The notes: generated by a model not told the origin, from the letters alone. Shown: positions 7,622 through 15,193, counted from the first letter of the stretch. The stretch: 17,152 nucleotides of DNA from an uncultured Clostridia bacterium (GCA_934162535.1 CAKPJC010000028.1:1-17152); one strand, 5' to 3'. Program-made: numbers and translations.

Positions 7622-8902
7622 TTATGGTTTTAGTGCTGTAATTGGAATTACATATACTCCATCTGGTCTCTTGTAAATTGCATTTGTTAGTCCACAAATA
7701 ACACATAAGACACTAGGTGCTTTTCCATTTTCATTTTCTATTTGTTTCTTTATATTTACTAAATCGTTTGCTGCTTTTTCAATTTGATTTGCTCCAAGCT
7801 TTATTTCAAAAGCACACCAGTTTCCATCTTCTAATTCTATTATACTATCTATTTCTCTATTTTGGTAATCTTGATAATGATAACATTTAGCATTAAAACT
7901 ATCTGCATATATTTTTAGGTCTCTTTCTACCATTGCTTCAAATAAAAATCCAAATGTTTCTAAGTCATTTATTAGTTTTGCTTCATCTTTAATATTTAAT
8001 AGAGAACATGCTATTGACGGATCTGCAAAATGTCTTTTTTCTGATTGCTTTACTCTTATTGATGAACGAATATTTGTTGAAAATGGTTCATCATTGTCTA
8101 ATAAAAATAATCTGTCTAGTGCATCTAAATATGATGATAAAGTGTCAATATCAATGTCTTCATTGTCTTTTTCGTTTATATCTTTTTTTAGTGTCATATT
8201 TGATACTGTTGTACTTTCGTTTCTTGCTAATGATTTTAATAATAGTTTTACTTTGTGTTTGTCTCTGTTTATTCCATCTAGTCTATATAGGTCATCATCA
8301 ATTATTAAATTTATATATTCTTCTATTGCTTCTCCTGCGTCTCTTGAAGAATAGTCTATGTTTCCTGGCCATCCTCCTCTTATAATTAATCTTGCTAATT
8401 CTCTTAAATCTACTTCTCCTGTCATTTTTTCTTTTACTTCATTATTACATAGTTTTTCTAATGATACATCTCCACTTGAATCTCCTGATTCATATAAGCT
8501 CATTGTTCTTAAATGTATTTTTCCATATCTACCTGCTCCACTATGTGCAATCCCTTGTCTATTTGGAGTTGATGAACCTGTTAAAATGTATTGCCCTTTT
8601 TGACCTGTTTTGTCTACATCTATTCTAATTTCATCCCATAAATTTGTTGCCTCTTGCCACTCATCTATTAGTCTTGGTTTTTCTCCTTCCAATATAATTG
8701 ATGGCGATATTTTTGCTAGTTCTACATTGTTTGATAATTCTCCTGTTGTTTTGTGTAAAAGTATTTCACTATTAGAATGATAACGACCAGCCCACGTTTT
8801 TCCACAGTATTTTGGTCCTTCAATGCTAATTGCTCCAAATATTTTTAAATAGTGTTCTATTTTCTTGTCTGCTATTCTCTTTTTATAATTTTCTATTTTC
8901 AA
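7622..8902 (-). CDS. AAA_14/DUF4143 ATPase with nuclease-like C-terminus
   Basis: 426 residues. N-terminal P-loop ATPase: Walker A GPKYCGKT at 29-36, Walker B RLIDEW at 77-82 and a sensor-1-like YILTGSS at 105-111. The DUF4143 part covers roughly 190-426 and includes a probable winged-helix stretch (TTVSNMTLKK). Near the end, E348-D352 (NREIDS) and E366-K368 (FEIKLG) resemble the D...ExK core of PD-(D/E)XK folds often noted in this family. Members are common in anaerobes and human gut bacteria, usually stand-alone; their cellular role is not established. The start is TTG at 8902, preceded by GGGAG with nine-base spacing; no ATG fits. A promoter lies about 40 bases upstream inside a 23-bp repeat array, and a hairpin follows, so the gene is a self-contained unit between glgP and holA and could have been inserted there. 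Target and function unknown. Confidence 0.92.
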   Translation of the reverse strand: MKIENYKKRIADKKIEHYLKIFGAISIEGPKYCGKTWAGRYHSNSEILLHKTTGELSNNVELAKISPSIILEGEKPRLIDEWQEATNLWDEIRIDVDKTGQKGQYILTGSSTPNRQGIAHSGAGRYGKIHLRTMSLYESGDSSGDVSLEKLCNNEVKEKMTGEVDLRELARLIIRGGWPGNIDYSSRDAGEAIEEYINLIIDDDLYRLDGINRDKHKVKLLLKSLARNESTTVSNMTLKKDINEKDNEDIDIDTLSSYLDALDRLFLLDNDEPFSTNIRSSIRVKQSEKRHFADPSIACSLLNIKDEAKLINDLETFGFLFEAMVERDLKIYADSFNAKCYHYQDYQNREIDSIIELEDGNWCAFEIKLGANQIEKAANDLVNIKKQIENENGKAPSVLCVICGLTNAIYKRPDGVYVIPITALKP

Positions 8903-8943
8903 ATTAAATCACTCCCAAATATTTTTTTCTTAATTATTATATA

Positions 8944-8972
8944 ATTTTATACTATTCCGTGACTTTTGTCAA
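8944..8972 (-). promoter_or_regulatory. Promoter of the ATPase gene, overlapping a direct repeat
   Basis: Minus strand TTGACA at 8972-8967, 17-base spacer, TAAAAT at 8949-8944 (within TATAAAAT). The spacer contains the core CACGGAAT of the 23-bp repeat array, and the -35 replaces the 3' part of repeat copy 1. A protein that bound the repeat would cover the promoter. Confidence 0.75.
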
Positions 8973-9046
8973 TTTTGTTCCGTAACTTTTTATGTTTTTA
9001 TTCCGTGATTTTTTACACTTTTATTCCGTGACTTTTTATGAGCAAT
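8955..9046. repeat. Four direct repeats with an exact 23-bp period upstream of the ATPase gene
   Basis: Copies start at 8955, 8978, 9001 and 9024, each beginning ttccgt(g/a)a(c/t)tttt on the plus strand. The 23-base consensus is ttccgtgactttttat plus gttttta; copies 2 and 4 share the first 17 bases except one. Copy 4 contains the holA stop codon (tta at 9036-9038), and copy 1 overlaps the -35 and spacer of the ATPase promoter. There are no unique spacers, so this is a tandem array and not CRISPR. Possible operator array or iteron-like site. Confidence 0.9.
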
Positions 9047-10061
9047 ATGTTACTAAAATAGATTCAAGTCCAATATTTAAGTCAATTAATCCTATTTTGT
9101 ATTTATAGTCTAAATCTCGTAGTTCTTGCAAAATCACTTTGAGCTCTGATGTTTTAAATCCTTTTGATTGTATTTTGTATTTATTTACCAAGAAAAGCTG
9201 ATTTGGCTTTAAATTCAAACTTGTTGCAATGTCTTTATTATATTCTATTGCTATTTTTACAAAATATAACTTTTTAAAATGATTATATAGCGTTATTAAT
9301 ATTTTTTGCATAGGCTCTTTTGATGCAATTAAATTATATAATACCTCCATTGCTTTTTGTATATTTTTTTGACCAAGATTATCTGTTAAGTCAAATATGA
9401 TACTTTCTATTTTTTTTATACATAGTTTATCTATATCTTGTTTTTTTATTGTTCCATTTTCTCCTGCATATTCAATTAATTTTCTCGTTTCATTTATTAG
9501 GTCTTGCATGTTTGTGCCACAAGATTCAATAAGATATTGTAATGTGTTTTCATCAACATTTACTTTATATGCATTACAGATTACTTTTAGTCTTTTTATT
9601 ATTTGAAATGGTTTTTGTTCTTCAAAATTGCATACTATTCCGATTTTTTCTATTGTATTATATATCGAGTTTTTTTCCGCTTCCTCTTCAATAAATACTA
9701 TTACTGTTCCTTGTTCTATGACATCAATATTTTCTTTTAAGTAATCATTTATTTTGTCTTTTAATTCTTTACTTGCTCCACCTGTTCTCGTTTTTGACTC
9801 TCTTTTGAATATCCCCGTATTTTTTGCAATTATAAGTTTTTTTTCATATCCGAATGCAGGTGTTTCAATATTTGCTATTAGTTCTCCTATATTTGTTTCA
9901 TCTATTATTATATAGTTAATTCCTTTTATTAGTTCTCCAAATGCCTTTTTTATTTTTTTTAATTGTTGCTCTAATAAAAACCTCTCTTTTCCATATAGTA
10001 AATATATATTATCTATTTGATTTTGGTTTATTCTTTTTTCTAGTTCTTCTATTTTTACCAT
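9036..10061 (-). CDS. holA: DNA polymerase III delta subunit
   Basis: 341 residues, the usual length for this clamp-loader subunit, which opens the beta sliding clamp during replication. The N-terminal AAA+-like domain starts with the family's LLYGKERFLLEQ (about 21-32), followed by the ETPAFGYEKKLI element and an IVFIEEEAEKNS strand. Domain II contains the typical CGTNMQDLINETRKL stretch (about 181-195), and the C-terminal helical domain ends with LRDLDYKYKIGLIDLNIGLE. As usual for delta, there is no functional Walker A. The start ATG has AAGGTGG about seven bases upstream. It follows the debranching-enzyme gene after about 50 bases holding a hairpin without a U-tract, so cotranscription with the murB operon is likely. 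The stop codon lies in the fourth 23-bp repeat. Confidence 0.93.
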   Translation of the reverse strand: MVKIEELEKRINQNQIDNIYLLYGKERFLLEQQLKKIKKAFGELIKGINYIIIDETNIGELIANIETPAFGYEKKLIIAKNTGIFKRESKTRTGGASKELKDKINDYLKENIDVIEQGTVIVFIEEEAEKNSIYNTIEKIGIVCNFEEQKPFQIIKRLKVICNAYKVNVDENTLQYLIESCGTNMQDLINETRKLIEYAGENGTIKKQDIDKLCIKKIESIIFDLTDNLGQKNIQKAMEVLYNLIASKEPMQKILITLYNHFKKLYFVKIAIEYNKDIATSLNLKPNQLFLVNKYKIQSKGFKTSELKVILQELRDLDYKYKIGLIDLNIGLESILVTYCS

Positions 10062-10085
10062 ATTTTACCACCTTGAACTTTTTTA

Positions 10086-10105
10086 GGCAGACTTTATAGT
10101 CTGCC
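10086..10105 (-). other. Intercistronic hairpin between the debranching enzyme gene and holA
   Basis: Perfect eight-pair stem GGCAGACT / AGTCTGCC with a four-base loop. On the minus strand it is followed by TAAAAAAG and not by a U-run, so it is not a canonical terminator. It may be an mRNA stability or processing element or a weak transcription barrier before the holA ribosome binding site. Confidence 0.7.
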
Positions 10106-10112
10106 CTTTCTG

Positions 10113-12143
10113 TTATCTTTTCATTATTATTCTAAACACTTCTGCTACACTCCATGCTTGTGCTACTGCACCTTTTGGCAAGTTTGGCTTTTTAGAATCA
10201 TATAATTCTGATATACTTCCAATACAGCCTCTTTCTTCAATTTCTTTTGAAAATGTTTTTGTAACATCATTTATGAATTTTTCTAGTCTTTTTTCATATT
10301 CTGCTTTTTCTGTTTTTGTTTTACTTGATTCTACTAGTTTTTTTAGTGAGTTATAATATAGTCCTAATAACCAAGTCCATGTTATTCCTTGATGATAACT
10401 AAAGTCTCTTCTGAATCCGTCTCCCTCATATACTTCTATATAGTTTTCTTCGCCTTTAGCAAGTGTTTTTAGTCCGTAACTATTTAATAGTTTTTTTGTT
10501 ACTGTTTCAAACATTTCTTTTGCTTCTTTTGAACCTGGGTCTAATACAGGATATGTTAGACTTAATGCAAATAGTTGGTTTGGTCTTATTTTGCTATCTC
10601 CTATAACGTCATACAAACATTTTCTTCTTTTATTATAGAATTTTTCTTCAAATGCGCTTTTACATTTTATTGCACTTTTTTCATATTTTTTTGCTTTGTC
10701 TTTTTCTTTGAATTTTTTTGCCAATTCTGACATTATTCTTAATGCATTATACCACATTGCATTTATTTCTACTGGTTTTCCATTTCTTGGTGTTACAGCA
10801 ATTCCTGCATATTTTGCATCCATCCAAGTATTTTGTGTATATTCTGTTCCAGAAACTATTAATCCATCTGAGTCAAGGTATATGTTGTTATTGTCTAAGT
10901 CAATTCCTTTTGAATAGTTTTCTATTATACTTTCTAATTTTGGATATATTTCTTCTTTTATAAATTCATAATCTCCTGTGTATTTTATATATTTTTCAAC
11001 TTGCTCAAATAATAGTAGTGATGCATCAGCACTGTTGTATAATGGTTTGTTGTCTCCTTCTCCATATCCATTTGGTATTAATCCATATTTCATGTCTCTA
11101 ATACATGTTCTCAATACGTCTTTTGCAATATCAAATTTCTTTGGAATTAGTAGTAATCCTTCAAATGATATTAGTGTATCTCTCATCCAGTCTAAAAACC
11201 AATGATAACCTGCTATTATTGAGTATGTATGAAATAATGGCCTTTTAATTATGAAGTTGTCTCCTGCTATTAAAAATGTTTTTATTAGTTTGTCTCTTTT
11301 GGCTTCTTCTTCTGATTTGTTTTCTCTTCTATTGTCTATTAATAGTGATTTACTTATTTCTTGGCATAGTCTTACTATTTCATTTGTTATCATTGCTCTT
11401 GTGTCAAGTTCATCTATGTTTTCTTCTAATGAACATATAAATGATATTTCTTTTTCTTCATTTGCTTCTATTTCAATTTCATATCTGCCTGGTACAACAT
11501 GGTTTTCTTCTGGGTCAAATCCTCTTTTTTGTTCTTCTATATAAAACATGTTGAAGAATGTATCATTGTGATGTTCTATATATTTTCCATCTGATATTGT
11601 CATGAATATTGGTATATTATCATCTATTATTACTTCTACTTTTTTATCATTTATTTCTTGTCTTAGGTTGAATTGTGTATTTTTGTTTACTCCATGCACA
11701 TCTCTAAAATTCATTACAGGTGTTAAGTTAAGTTTTATTGGATAATTTCCGTTTCTTATTTTGTAATATATTCCTACTGTATTTTTTAAGTGTTCCATAC
11801 ATATTACTTTTGTTATTTCTGTGTCTTCTACTTTGTATGTGAATATTGGTAAATATTCTTTTGTAAAGCTTTCTTGGTATTTATATCCTTGTGAAATATA
11901 ATCTCTTCCAATGTTTGTGAATAATTCATATTTTCTACCATACATTTCGATGCTTTCATCTATTTTTGATAATATCATTGTTCTTTTTGCTGGTGGTATT
12001 ATTGGTGCCACTAATAGTCCATGATATTTCCTTGTATTCGCACCTATTATTGTTGATGATGCATATCCTCCTATTCCGTTTGTTATTATCCATTCTTTGC
12101 TTAACGAATTTTCTAGTTTAAGACTTTCTTTTGCAAATTTCAT
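10113..12143 (-). CDS. Glycogen debranching enzyme, GDE family (amylo-alpha-1,6-glucosidase, GH133 type)
   Basis: 676 residues, typical of the bacterial/archaeal GDE family. It removes the alpha-1,6-linked stubs left when phosphorylase shortens glycogen branches. The N-terminal GDE_N domain (about 1-230) opens with EWIITNGIGGYASST and NTRKYHGLLVA. The C-terminal (alpha/alpha)6 GDE_C domain (about 290-676) shows the family landmarks HWFLDWMRDTLISFEGL (314-330), GLIPNGYGEGDNKPLYNSAD (354-373), NTWMDAKYAGIAVTPR (438-453), RPNQLFALSL (520-529), YHQGITWTWLLGLY (583-596) and GSISELYD (642-649). The start ATG has GAGGT about six bases upstream. It begins 20 bases after the yvcK stop, so it should be cotranscribed with murB and yvcK. 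The partner phosphorylase glgP is encoded about 2.6 kb downstream under separate control. Confidence 0.93.
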   Translation of the reverse strand: MKFAKESLKLENSLSKEWIITNGIGGYASSTIIGANTRKYHGLLVAPIIPPAKRTMILSKIDESIEMYGRKYELFTNIGRDYISQGYKYQESFTKEYLPIFTYKVEDTEITKVICMEHLKNTVGIYYKIRNGNYPIKLNLTPVMNFRDVHGVNKNTQFNLRQEINDKKVEVIIDDNIPIFMTISDGKYIEHHNDTFFNMFYIEEQKRGFDPEENHVVPGRYEIEIEANEEKEISFICSLEENIDELDTRAMITNEIVRLCQEISKSLLIDNRRENKSEEEAKRDKLIKTFLIAGDNFIIKRPLFHTYSIIAGYHWFLDWMRDTLISFEGLLLIPKKFDIAKDVLRTCIRDMKYGLIPNGYGEGDNKPLYNSADASLLLFEQVEKYIKYTGDYEFIKEEIYPKLESIIENYSKGIDLDNNNIYLDSDGLIVSGTEYTQNTWMDAKYAGIAVTPRNGKPVEINAMWYNALRIMSELAKKFKEKDKAKKYEKSAIKCKSAFEEKFYNKRRKCLYDVIGDSKIRPNQLFALSLTYPVLDPGSKEAKEMFETVTKKLLNSYGLKTLAKGEENYIEVYEGDGFRRDFSYHQGITWTWLLGLYYNSLKKLVESSKTKTEKAEYEKRLEKFINDVTKTFSKEIEERGCIGSISELYDSKKPNLPKGAVAQAWSVAEVFRIIMKR

Positions 12144-12163
12144 TTTTATACCTCAATTCTTTT

Positions 12164-13684
12164 TTATTTGTGTGGATGTGTTTTTCTGTATTTTTCTTCT
12201 GATTCTTTTATTGATTTTATTCTTTCACTGTATTTACTACTGAATTTACTTTGTCTTGTGTTCTTCTTTTTAGCATTAGGATCTATTCCTTTTTTTCTTG
12301 CTTTTTTGTCTATTTTTGCCTTCTCTTTTTTTAGTTTATTTATTCTTTTGTCAGATTTTAATTTTGCATTTAACATTACATATTCTGGGTCACTTTCTTT
12401 GTCTTGGAATTTTAAGTCATTGCATATTAATGTTATTGCTGATTCTGCTACTAAATATGGGTCATGTCTGATTTTACCATCTATTATTGTTGATATGTTT
12501 TTTTTGATGAATCTGATTTTTCTTAGTTCTGGTGCATCAAGTTTTTGTTCTACTAAGTCTGCACCTTCTTGATTATATCTTTTTATGTATTCTGGTATTA
12601 CTTCTCCTGTATCATATATACAATAATCTATTATTCCTTCTCCACAGTGCTCTATTATTGCTTTTACATGGTCTGCTACTGTGTAGTCATCTGTTTGCCC
12701 TGGTTCTGTCATTATGTTGTTTACAAATATTTTTATTGCTTTACTTTCTTTGATTGCTTTTGCAACACCACCTACTAATAGGTTTGGGATTACATTTGTA
12801 TATAAACTTCCTGGTCCTATTATTATACTGTCTGCTTCTTTTATTGCTTCTATTACTCCTGGTGCTGGTTTACAGTTTGATGGTTTTATGAATACTCTAT
12901 TTATTTTTGTCATTTTTTCGTTTACTAGTTCTGGTATTCTGTCTTTTTCTTCTACTACATATCCATTTTCTAATTCTGCACATATTTTCATTTCTTGTTG
13001 TGTTACTGCTAATACTTTTCCTTTTATGTTGTATATTTCATTGCTTTTTTCTATTGATTCTGCATCATTCCAGTATATTTCTTTCATTGCTGTGAAATAT
13101 ATGTCTGCAAAGTTTAGCCCTTTTAGTCTTGCATTTTCCATTTTGTGATTTAATAAACTGTCTATTTCTCCTTTGGTATCTGCTGATAGTGCTACTATAC
13201 TGTCTTTTATTTCTTCAAATGGTAGTGCTGTTCCTAGTTCTGACCTTGATACTGTTGGGTCTTTTCCATATTCTGATACTGCTACTATTGCTGTTATATT
13301 GTCTGTGTATCTTTTCATTCCTACAAGTACTGTGTTTAAGCCGTTTCCTCCACCTATTACTACTATTTTAGGACCTCTGTCATATATTTTTTTGTTGAAT
13401 ATTAGTGATTTTACATTTACATTTTTTTTGTGCTTCATTCTTTCATCTGTTGCTTCTATAAATAGTTCCATGTTTCTTTTATTTAAAAATATTAATCCTA
13501 ATACTATAAATGTGAATCCTACTACAAATGTTACTACTACTTTTCCTGCATCTACAAATTCCATTTCTTTTTGTACTAGTATTTTAGCAATTCCATAACA
13601 TGTTAATACCATCCCTACTAAAATTAATAGTATCCATCTTTTGATTTTTGAACTAGATTTAAACCAATTTAATATTCCTTTCAT
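12164..13684 (-). CDS. Membrane-anchored YvcK/GlmR-family protein (CofD-like fold), divergent
   Basis: 506 residues. The core at about 104-425 matches the YvcK/GlmR (UPF0052, gluconeogenesis factor) family, which in Bacillus and others binds UDP-GlcNAc and adjusts amino-sugar and cell-wall precursor synthesis. Family landmarks: KIVVIGGGNGLNTVL at 106-120, IIIGPGSLYTNVIPNLLVGG at 287-306, and MTEPGQTDDYTVADHVKAI at 325-343. Three things are odd. First, two N-terminal membrane segments at about 17-38 and 47-67 are absent from the Bacillus protein. Second, the usual DDGGSSG(R)LR loop after the first strand pair reads SEYGKDPTVSRSEL (137-150). Third, a Lys/Arg-rich tail of about 65 residues (442-506) follows the core. 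AGGAGGA precedes the ATG. It lies 23 bases after murB and 20 bases before the debranching enzyme; rapZ and whiA, frequent neighbours, are absent. A regulatory role in cell-wall precursor supply is inferred. Confidence 0.88.
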   Translation of the reverse strand: MKGILNWFKSSSKIKRWILLILVGMVLTCYGIAKILVQKEMEFVDAGKVVVTFVVGFTFIVLGLIFLNKRNMELFIEATDERMKHKKNVNVKSLIFNKKIYDRGPKIVVIGGGNGLNTVLVGMKRYTDNITAIVAVSEYGKDPTVSRSELGTALPFEEIKDSIVALSADTKGEIDSLLNHKMENARLKGLNFADIYFTAMKEIYWNDAESIEKSNEIYNIKGKVLAVTQQEMKICAELENGYVVEEKDRIPELVNEKMTKINRVFIKPSNCKPAPGVIEAIKEADSIIIGPGSLYTNVIPNLLVGGVAKAIKESKAIKIFVNNIMTEPGQTDDYTVADHVKAIIEHCGEGIIDYCIYDTGEVIPEYIKRYNQEGADLVEQKLDAPELRKIRFIKKNISTIIDGKIRHDPYLVAESAITLICNDLKFQDKESDPEYVMLNAKLKSDKRINKLKKEKAKIDKKARKKGIDPNAKKKNTRQSKFSSKYSERIKSIKESEEKYRKTHPHK

Positions 13685-13707
13685 TTTTGTGTTCCTCCTA
13701 TTTTTGA

Positions 13708-14613
13708 TTATATTATTTCTATTTCTGTTTCTATTTTTTTACCAAATTTATTATAAACCTGTTCTTTTGTGTATTCTATTAGTTTTAGTACATCTTCTGC
13801 TGTTGCATTTTCTTTGTTTATTATAAATCCTGCATGTTTTTCTGATATTTGTGCACCACCTATTTGGTACCCTTTTAGTCCACATTCGTCTATTAGCTTT
13901 GCTGTTATGAAGTCTTCTCCTCTTTTGAATGTGCTTCCTGCACTTGGATATTCTAGTGGTTGCTTTTCTTTTCTAAATTGTGCATATTCATCCATTTTGC
14001 TTTTTATTTCTTCTTTTTTGCCTTTTTCTAATTGTATTTCTGCTTCTAATATGATGTGGTCTTTTTCTGCAAATATGCTTTTTCTATATTGAAATATTGC
14101 TTGATTTGCTGTTATTTTGTTTATTTCTCCGTTTTTGTCTATATAGGTTATTGTTTTTACTATGTCTTTCATTTCGCCACCATGTGCTCCTGCATTCATT
14201 CTTATTGCTCCACCTATTGTTCCTGGTATACCTGATGCAAATTCAAATCCTGCTATTTCTTTTTGTAATAGCTTTTGAGCTATTTCTCCTAGTTTGTTTC
14301 CACTTCCTACTGTTATTTTTATGTATCTGCCTTTTTCTTGTATTTCTAGTTTTTTTATGTTTATTTGTATTACTATTCCTTTTATACCTTTATCATTTAC
14401 TAGTAGGTTGCTTCCATTTCCCATTATTGTTAGTTTTTCTTGTGTTTGTTTTTGTATTTTTAGGATTTCTTGCAGTTCTTCTATTTTGTTTATTTTTATG
14501 AAGTATTCTGCTGGTCCCCCTATTTTGAATGTTGTGTGTTTGCTCATTGGTTCATTATATTTTATGTTTTCGTTTGGTATTATTGATTTTTCTAGTATTT
14601 TTTTTGTCTCCAA
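13708..14613 (-). CDS. murB: UDP-N-acetylenolpyruvoylglucosamine reductase
   Basis: 301 residues. FAD- and NADPH-dependent reduction of UDP-GlcNAc-enolpyruvate to UDP-MurNAc, the second committed step of peptidoglycan precursor synthesis, in the cytoplasm. FAD-binding landmarks are KHTTFKIGGPAEYF (25-38), IMGNGSNLLV (63-72) and GIPGTIGGAIRMNAGAHGGE (128-147). The Firmicute-type PSAGSTFKRG motif (223-232) supplies catalytic Ser227; GLKGYQIGGAQISEKHAGFI (245-264) and the C-terminal Glu near 297-299 complete the active site. The start is TTG at 14613, with GGGAG seven bases upstream; there is no fitting ATG and family alignment supports it. It lies 16 bases after the prepilin-like gene and 23 bases before the yvcK homologue, so all are probably cotranscribed. 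Confidence 0.96.
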   Translation of the reverse strand: METKKILEKSIIPNENIKYNEPMSKHTTFKIGGPAEYFIKINKIEELQEILKIQKQTQEKLTIMGNGSNLLVNDKGIKGIVIQINIKKLEIQEKGRYIKITVGSGNKLGEIAQKLLQKEIAGFEFASGIPGTIGGAIRMNAGAHGGEMKDIVKTITYIDKNGEINKITANQAIFQYRKSIFAEKDHIILEAEIQLEKGKKEEIKSKMDEYAQFRKEKQPLEYPSAGSTFKRGEDFITAKLIDECGLKGYQIGGAQISEKHAGFIINKENATAEDVLKLIEYTKEQVYNKFGKKIETEIEII

Positions 14614-14629
14614 ATTTTCACTCCCTTTT

Positions 14630-15193
14630 TTACGGTGCTTCTACAGCATAGGTGTATAATGGTGTTCCATTTCCTGTAGCAAGTAAGTCTTTGTTTATTA
14701 CTTCTCCTGTAACATAGTTTACTATGTATGTATCCTTTTCTTGATTAACCCCGATTTTTTCTAGGTCTGCCTGCTGTAGTTCATAATAATAGTATGATTT
14801 GTCATATGTGCCTTCTGTTATTCCATTGTAGTGTTTTGGTTCTATTTTTAAATTCACTGATTTTGTTGCTTTTGCATTTACTTCGTTTATTATTTCTGTT
14901 ATTTTTGAATATTCTGTTATTGGTGTTCCTACAAGATATCCTTCGTTTTGTGTCATTTTGTATTTGGTGTAGTTTTCTAATACTGCTTGTTGTACCATTC
15001 TTAGTTCTGATAGTTGTGTATTTTCTCTTGATTCTTGTATTGCACTTATTCCTGAGAAGGTGGCTACACTTGCTATTATTATTAATATTATTGTTGTTAT
15101 TATTAATATAACTAGTGTTATACCTTTATTATTATATTTGTTTTCATTTCTCATTTGAATACCCCTTACATACTTTTTCATAAATCTTATCAT
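14630..15193 (-). CDS. Prepilin-like (type IV pilin/pseudopilin-type) protein
   Basis: Up to 187 residues. The N-terminal region NNKG|ITLVILIITTIILIII is a class III-type prepilin signal: a short basic leader, Gly before the cleavage point, then a hydrophobic helix. Mature position 5 is Ile instead of the usual Glu. Clostridia encode many proteins with such KGITL(I/V) starts, often annotated as type II secretion or pilin proteins. The remaining 120 or so residues form a soluble domain, with a helix after the membrane part and a Tyr-rich YYYYEL stretch near 136-141; no enzyme motif is seen. The coordinates use the longest frame (ATG 15193, AGGA upstream). An internal ATG at 15154 has a good AAGGGG site and would give an 11-residue leader, so the true start may be there. 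No pilus assembly genes are nearby. It heads the murB operon. Confidence 0.8.
   Translation of the reverse strand: MIRFMKKYVRGIQMRNENKYNNKGITLVILIITTIILIIIASVATFSGISAIQESRENTQLSELRMVQQAVLENYTKYKMTQNEGYLVGTPITEYSKITEIINEVNAKATKSVNLKIEPKHYNGITEGTYDKSYYYYELQQADLEKIGVNQEKDTYIVNYVTGEVINKDLLATGNGTPLYTYAVEAP
15162..15167 (-). promoter_or_regulatory. Ribosome binding site supporting the internal start of the prepilin-like gene
   Basis: AAGGGG on the minus strand lies seven bases before an in-frame ATG at 15154-15152. It competes with the AGGA site before the upstream ATG at 15193 and favours the shorter protein with a conventional 11-residue leader. Confidence 0.55.

Noticed and set aside
8008..8385. 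Leu/Ile-rich plus-strand frames resembling membrane proteins
   Set aside because: T-rich antisense of AT-rich genes reads as Leu/Phe/Ile-rich protein throughout the window. These frames are shadows of the ATPase gene.
8955..9046. CRISPR-like array
   Set aside because: The period is 23 bases in total, the between-core bases are similar from copy to copy, there are no unique spacers of 30 or so bases, and no cas genes are present.
10086..10105. Intrinsic terminator of the debranching enzyme gene
   Set aside because: The stem is strong but no U-run follows on either strand, so it is listed as a hairpin of unknown role.
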